9,147 nt of DNA from Acidobacteriota bacterium (GTDB lineage Bacteria; Acidobacteriota; Terriglobia; Terriglobales; Acidobacteriaceae): assembly GCA_021819255.1 (NCBI GenBank), contig JAKART010000064.1:1-9147 (forward strand), read 5' to 3'. The notes under the pieces are model-generated. The model worked only from the letters and a program-made list of their open reading frames with translations. It made no database searches and was not told the DNA's origin. Below, one piece after another: positions 5,424 through 9,147 of this stretch. Both the position numbers and the translations under genes were made by a program. The first letter of the stretch is position 1, and every line of letters begins with the position of its first letter.

Positions 5424-7136
5424 ATGAAACCTGCCGGCTTCGCTCTCTTCATCTTGTGGGGCCTGTTCGCCCTGAGTGGCTCCGCGTGTGGCTCCGCCTT
5501 GCAGAGCGGACAAGCCGCAACCTCGGCTGCGCCGGTCAGAGCGGAGGCTGCGTCTCGCGCCGGGATGAGCCCCGGCGAGGCCCGCGCTACGCACGCGCTG
5601 GAGCGGGCCAAAGCGATGGGGCCGGGAGAACTCTACGCCATGCTCAAAGGTTTTCCCAAGGGCGCCGACCTGCACATGCACCTCTCGGGCGCAGTCTACG
5701 CGGAGACCCTGATCGTTGAGGCGGCTCGCCAGGGCCTCTGTGTCGCCTCCCTGGGCCACGCCAGTCCGGCGACGCCCCAAGGCCGAGATGCGGTCCGCCT
5801 GGTGGCTCCAGATCCGGCTCAGCGCACGGCTTGCGCCTCGGGTGAGGTTGCGGCGAGTTCTGTCCTGCAGGATCAGACGCTGTATGACGATCTGGTGGAC
5901 AGCCTCTCGATGCGTTCCTTCGTACCCAGTCAGGGAGTGAGTGGCCATGATCAGTTCTTCTCGACCTTTGCCCGTTTCGGCGCGCTGAAGGGCGATGCCG
6001 GCGAGTGGCTGGACGAGGTGGTAACTCGCGCCGCGGCGCAGAACGAGCAGTACCTGGAGATCATGCATACTCCTCAGTTCTCCCGCGCCGCTGCGCTGGG
6101 CTACAAACTCGGTTGGCCTGCCGATGCGGGCCGCGACGTCAGCTTTGCCGAACTGGCGCAACTGCGCCGGCGGCTTCTCTCCGCGGGGCTCGATGACGAG
6201 CTAGCCGTGGACAGAGCGGAGTTCGCCGCCGCCGAACAGCGGCGCAACGCTCTGGAGCACTGTGCGGGCGGCGCGCAGGCTTCGGGCGCAGGTCCGGCTT
6301 CCGCAGCTTGCGCGGTGAGGGTCCACTGGCTCTATCAGGTGCTGCGCGGTTATCCTCCGCAGCAGGTCTTTGCGCAGACGCTGCTGGGCTTTGAGGTGGT
6401 CTCGGCGGCCCGCAGAGCCGATCCTGACTCGCCCGATGTGGTGGGCATCAACTTTGTCATGCCCGAGGATGGGTATCTCTCGATGCGCGATTACCACCTC
6501 CAGATGGAGATGCTGGACTATCTGCACCACGTCTATCCTGAGGTGCCGGTGACGCTGCATGCCGGTGAGCTGGCCCCGGGGATGGTTCCTCCCGCGGGCC
6601 TCAGCTTCCATATCCGCGAGGCCATCGACCTGGGCCACGCCAGACGCATCGGACACGGCGTGGACGTTCTCTATGAAGACCGTGCCCAGGCTCTGCTGAA
6701 AGAGATGGCCGCCCGGCACATCATGGTGGAGATCAACCTGACCTCCAATGCGGTGATCCTGGGGATCCAGGGCCGGTCGCATCCGCTGCGGGCCTACCAG
6801 GCCGCGCATGTTCCCTGGGCGCTGTCCACCGATGACGAGGGCGTCTCTCGCATCGACCTCACCCATGAGTATGTGCGCGGGGTGGAGGAGCAGGGGCTGA
6901 CCTACCTGGACTTGAAGCGCTCGGCTCGAACTTCGCTGGAGCACGCGTTTCTGCATGGCCCAAGCCTGTGGGCTCACCCGGACGACTTCAGCAGACGGCA
7001 AGCGCCCTGCGCAGCTCCCATCACCCCGGCCAGCCGGCCGTCCCCAGCCTGCGCAGCCTTGCTCAACCGCAGCGAAAAGGCGGCGGCGCAGTGGGAGCTG
7101 GAGCGGCGGCTGGCCGCCTTCGAGGCGGCTCAGTAG
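5424..7136 (+). CDS. Exported adenosine deaminase (metal-dependent, ADGF/CECR1-like)
   Basis: Predicted to convert adenosine (or deoxyadenosine) to inosine and ammonia using one zinc ion. The family motifs are present in order: ADLHMHLSGA with H84/H86, TLHAGE with H379 and E382, RIGHGVD with H411, INLTSN at 437-442, and STDDEG with D470/D471. At 570 residues it is far longer than cytoplasmic Add (about 330). The extra length is an N-terminal signal peptide (hydrophobic 6-20, SGSA before C22), a pre-barrel segment, an insertion around 105-175, another around 260-300, and a C-terminal tail. Six cysteines in the mature part (106, 137, 280, 296, 529, 543) fall as neighbouring pairs and suggest disulfides, hence an extracytoplasmic enzyme. 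SGSAC is a poor lipobox, so a soluble periplasmic or secreted form is likelier than a lipoprotein. ATG 5424 is supported by AAAGG nine bases upstream. It may be co-transcribed with the membrane protein at 7232. Confidence 0.9.
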   Translation: MKPAGFALFILWGLFALSGSACGSALQSGQAATSAAPVRAEAASRAGMSPGEARATHALERAKAMGPGELYAMLKGFPKGADLHMHLSGAVYAETLIVEAARQGLCVASLGHASPATPQGRDAVRLVAPDPAQRTACASGEVAASSVLQDQTLYDDLVDSLSMRSFVPSQGVSGHDQFFSTFARFGALKGDAGEWLDEVVTRAAAQNEQYLEIMHTPQFSRAAALGYKLGWPADAGRDVSFAELAQLRRRLLSAGLDDELAVDRAEFAAAEQRRNALEHCAGGAQASGAGPASAACAVRVHWLYQVLRGYPPQQVFAQTLLGFEVVSAARRADPDSPDVVGINFVMPEDGYLSMRDYHLQMEMLDYLHHVYPEVPVTLHAGELAPGMVPPAGLSFHIREAIDLGHARRIGHGVDVLYEDRAQALLKEMAARHIMVEINLTSNAVILGIQGRSHPLRAYQAAHVPWALSTDDEGVSRIDLTHEYVRGVEEQGLTYLDLKRSARTSLEHAFLHGPSLWAHPDDFSRRQAPCAAPITPASRPSPACAALLNRSEKAAAQWELERRLAAFEAAQ

Positions 7137-7231
7137 CTCGGCCGGGCGAGTTCGGAGCCATACCGGATTCTCCGAGCCGGCCTCTTCGCAGCCTGCGCGG
7201 ATGGAGAGTAAAGTAAAGAAAGGAAAGCCCG

Positions 7232-7528
7232 ATGAAGCGTGTTCTATCGATCGTTCTTCAGTTCATTCTGTACCTGCTGGCCTTTGCCGCCGGGTCAGTC
7301 CTTCTTCCCGCCCTTCACCATCTGCCCGCGCTCAGCTTCCGCATCGGCCCCGGCCGAGTCTTCGTCTATGACGGCATCCTGCTGATGCTGGCTTTTTATG
7401 CGCTGATTCTACTGATTGCCGCCGCGCGCAAGAAGGTTCCTGCCGCGCTGGTGAACGCCACGCTGGCCTGGGTGCTGGCTTTCGCCGTAGGTCTGTTCTA
7501 TCTCAAGTTCGGCTTCAAAAGTGTCTGA
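7232..7528 (+). CDS. Small three-helix membrane protein, function unknown
   Basis: No family recognised. The 98 residues contain three hydrophobic segments: about 5-28, 47-65 and 72-93. Positive charges at K2/R3 and R66-K67-K68 would put the N-terminus and the second loop in the cytoplasm by the positive-inside rule. The loop between helices 1 and 2 (29-46) then faces outward. There are no cysteines and no obvious catalytic residues. The start at 7232 is firm: AGGAAAG at 7221-7227 lies at the ideal distance. It follows the deaminase by 95 bases on the same strand with no clear terminator between, so a two-gene transcript is possible. A role beside the exported deaminase is speculation from position only. 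Confidence 0.8.
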   Translation: MKRVLSIVLQFILYLLAFAAGSVLLPALHHLPALSFRIGPGRVFVYDGILLMLAFYALILLIAAARKKVPAALVNATLAWVLAFAVGLFYLKFGFKSV

Positions 7529-7662
7529 CCAGAGTCTGCTCAAGATGAACATTCAAGGCGATGCAGAGTCCAGCGCCGTGGCGTTGCGACCGGCGATCTG
7601 CCCGGCCTGCAACTGAAACCCCCGGGCCCGGCGCCACATTGGTTCATATTTACGCATGACGC

Positions 7663-7706
7663 AATCGATTCATCGGTCGATTTTCTGATTTAAACCTTGA
7701 TAAACT
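7663..7706 (+). promoter_or_regulatory. Promoter candidate with dyad upstream of the phosphorylase gene
   Basis: TGATAAACT at 7698-7706 resembles an extended -10 (TG-N-TAAACT, four of six matches to TATAAT). The matching -35 region near 7678-7683 is poor. Overlapping it is an inverted repeat, AATCGA (7663-7668) and TCGATT (7677-7682) with an 8-base spacer, which could be an activator or repressor site. If correct, transcription would start near 7713 and give a leader of roughly 170 bases that includes the hairpin at 7727-7774. Confidence 0.3.
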
Positions 7707-7726
7707 GACGTCTGGAGAAGTGGCTG

Positions 7727-7774
7727 TCGGCGGCGTCGAAAACCAAGCCCTGATCAGGGCTGAATCGCCGCCGA
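7727..7774 (+). other. Two-tier hairpin in the 5' leader of the phosphorylase gene
   Basis: TCGGCGGCG (7727-7735) pairs perfectly with CGCCGCCGA (7766-7774). Nested inside is the perfect 16-base palindrome AGCCCTGATCAGGGCT (7746-7761). The folded RNA would have a 9-bp outer stem, an asymmetric internal loop (10 and 4 bases), and an inner stem of at least 5 bp. There is no following T-run, so it is not a simple terminator. It matches no riboswitch class I can name. It could be a regulatory leader, a DNA-level operator, or an RNA-stabilising fold. Confidence 0.45.
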
Positions 7775-7881
7775 TCCATCTTCCGATTGCGAACGCAGCG
7801 CCCGGTCAGATTCGGCTATCCCGCCGGCGAAGAACGCCCAAGCGAGGTATTGAGCCTGAACCAGAAGAGGATCACGTTTTC

Positions 7882-9147
7882 ATGAATCTTCAGTCACCTG
7901 CATCGACTGGCATCCCATCCGCTCCTTTCGACATCTCCGATCGCACCGTCGCGTACTTTTCGATGGAGATCGCCCTGTCCAAGACGCTGCCGACCTACTC
8001 TGGCGGTCTGGGCATGCTGGCGGGCGACACTCTGCGCTCTGCGGCGGACATGGGCCTGTCCATGGTCGCAATCTCGCTGTTGCACCGGCGCGGATACTTT
8101 GAGCAGCACCTGGATGGCTCCGGCCAGCAGACGGAGAGCGACGTGACGTGGTCTCCGGAGACCACTTTGCCGGAAGCGGGGCAGACGGTGACCCTCCCCT
8201 TGCAGGGCCGGGAGATCACGCTCCGCGCTTGGCGATTTGACGTGGTGGGCGTCACCGGCCACATCATTCCGGTATTTCTTCTGGACAGCGATGTCGAGGG
8301 CAACGATCCGTGGGATCGCCGGCTGACGGATCATCTGTACGGCGGCGACACGTATTACCGTCTCTGTCAGGAAGCGGTGCTGGGGCTGGGGGGAATCCAT
8401 TTGCTGCATGCTCTGGGTTGCCAGCCTGAGGTATGTCATATGAACGAAGGCCACGCCGCTCTGCTGGCGATTGGGCTGCTGGAGGAGCGGGTGGCTCCGG
8501 CTCCCCTGAGCAGCGCCACTGAAGCGGATGCGGAGGCGGTGAAGCAGCAGTGTGTCTTTACCACGCACACCCCGGTTCCGGCCGGGCACGACAAGTTTGG
8601 GCTGGACCAGATGATGCAGGTGTTAGGGGCTGACCGCTCCGCGGCGATTGAACGCTTCGGGGCGCTGCACAATGACCTGCTGAACATGACCTACATCGCC
8701 CTGCGCTTCTCGCGCTTTGTCAACGGCGTCTCCATGCTGCATGGCAAGGTCTCGCAACAGATGTTCCCGGAGTACCCCGTGCATGCCATCACCAACGGAG
8801 TGCATGCCGCCACCTGGCTCTCCCAGCCGTTTCAGGCTCTGTTGGATAACGAGATTCCGGCGTGGCGCCAGGATCAGCATTACTTCCGTTCGGTGTACGG
8901 CATTGAGCCCGAGGTGATCGAGGCCACCCACCAGATCAGCAAGCGGCGCCTGTTGGATACGGTAAGGCAGCGCACCGGAATGGTGCTGGACCCGAACGTG
9001 CTTACCCTGGGTTTTGCCCGCCGTGTGGCAACTTATAAGCGCGCCAGTCTCGTGCTGCACTCCCCGGAGCGCCTTATGGAGATCGCCGGCCGGATCGGCG
9101 GACTGCAGGTCCTGATGGCGGGCAAGTCGCACCCGGCCGATAATGCG
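7882..9147 (+). CDS. glgP: Alpha-glucan (glycogen/maltodextrin) phosphorylase, GT35, N-terminal 422 residues (runs off window)
   Basis: Predicted to release glucose 1-phosphate from alpha-1,4-glucans using phosphate and pyridoxal phosphate, in the cytoplasm. The reading frame is open from ATG 7882 to the last base, giving exactly 422 codons. Motifs of the short bacterial/archaeal phosphorylase group are clear: AYFSMEIAL (24-32), LPTYSGGLGMLAGD (36-49), PVFLLDSD (130-137), DRRLTDHLYGGD (145-156), CHMNEGHAAL (185-194), FTTHTPVPAGHDKF (226-239), LRFSRFVNGVSMLHGKVS (274-291), ITNGVHAATW (303-312), GFARRVATYKRA (377-388) and AGKSHPADNA at the end. It starts almost directly at the catalytic core, lacking the DUF3417-type N-terminal extension of long forms. 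The lysine that binds pyridoxal phosphate lies beyond the window. AGAGGA at 7866-7871 supports the start. The long structured leader suggests its own promoter. Confidence 0.93.
   Translation, partial: MNLQSPASTGIPSAPFDISDRTVAYFSMEIALSKTLPTYSGGLGMLAGDTLRSAADMGLSMVAISLLHRRGYFEQHLDGSGQQTESDVTWSPETTLPEAGQTVTLPLQGREITLRAWRFDVVGVTGHIIPVFLLDSDVEGNDPWDRRLTDHLYGGDTYYRLCQEAVLGLGGIHLLHALGCQPEVCHMNEGHAALLAIGLLEERVAPAPLSSATEADAEAVKQQCVFTTHTPVPAGHDKFGLDQMMQVLGADRSAAIERFGALHNDLLNMTYIALRFSRFVNGVSMLHGKVSQQMFPEYPVHAITNGVHAATWLSQPFQALLDNEIPAWRQDQHYFRSVYGIEPEVIEATHQISKRRLLDTVRQRTGMVLDPNVLTLGFARRVATYKRASLVLHSPERLMEIAGRIGGLQVLMAGKSHPADNA

Larger units (their letters stand above)
7529..7881 (+). other. 353-bp non-coding leader upstream of the phosphorylase gene
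   Basis: No credible gene is seen on either strand. The left part (to about 7640) is GC-rich and has a CCGGGCCCGG palindrome at 7622-7631 but no T-run, so no clear terminator for the preceding gene. An AT-richer patch at about 7640-7710 holds the dyad and promoter candidate listed separately, and 7727-7774 forms a two-tier hairpin. The last 20 bases carry the AGAGGA ribosome binding site (7866-7871) for the phosphorylase. Confidence 0.7.

Noticed and set aside
5391..6161. Long - strand open frame of 256 codons opposite the deaminase
   Set aside because: A shadow of a GC-rich coding gene: the + strand holds all deaminase motifs, and this frame has none.
6201..7001. Long - strand open frame of 266 codons opposite the deaminase C-terminal half
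   Set aside because: Same reasoning; the histidine-rich translation is the complement of the metal-site motifs.
7894..8589. Long - strand open frame opposite the phosphorylase
   Set aside because: The + strand frame carries a continuous series of phosphorylase motifs to the window end.

Overview
The window looks like bacterial chromosome, moderately GC-rich, from an environmental organism. A TAT-exported 923-residue protein of glycoside-hydrolase type, an exported adenosine deaminase, a short-form glycogen/alpha-glucan phosphorylase and several insertion sequences fit a soil bacterium. My best guess is Acidobacteriota, inferred from the overall flavour of the proteins and not from any diagnostic marker. 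No rRNA, tRNA or CRISPR array was seen.

Layout. (a) 1-125 is the 3' end of a gene on the + strand whose last 40 residues resemble the tail of a DDE transposase. (b) 137-1192 is an apparently intact IS1595-family (ISXO2-like) insertion sequence with 26-bp perfect terminal inverted repeats and one transposase gene. It lies between the end of gene (a) and a hairpin (1206-1223) that probably served as a shared terminator for two convergent genes. (c) 1245-4016 (- strand) encodes a large twin-arginine-exported protein with a hydrolase-like architecture and no firm family assignment. (d) 4052-5233 is an IS5-family element whose transposase is split by two compensating single-base frameshifts. It lies only about 35 bp upstream of the start codon of (c), inside what was a roughly 220-bp divergent intergenic region. 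(e) 5424-7136 (+) is an exported adenosine deaminase with all the metal-site motifs and six cysteines in the mature part, followed at 7232-7528 by a small three-helix membrane protein. (f) 7529-7881 is a non-coding leader with a dyad, a weak promoter candidate and a two-tier hairpin. (g) 7882 to the window end is the first 422 codons of an alpha-glucan phosphorylase that continues beyond the window.

How the pieces relate. The two metabolic blocks (purine nucleoside salvage at the cell surface, and storage or maltodextrin phosphorolysis) have no obvious pathway link. The phosphorylase has its own leader. The most informative story is insertional remodelling: both ends of the TAT-exported gene are bracketed by insertion sequences, one just past its terminator and one directly in front of its start, so its ancestral promoter is probably separated from it. 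I did not find a convincing new multi-gene system. The best leads are the uncharacterised exported protein, the disulfide-type deaminase, and the structured leader of the phosphorylase gene.
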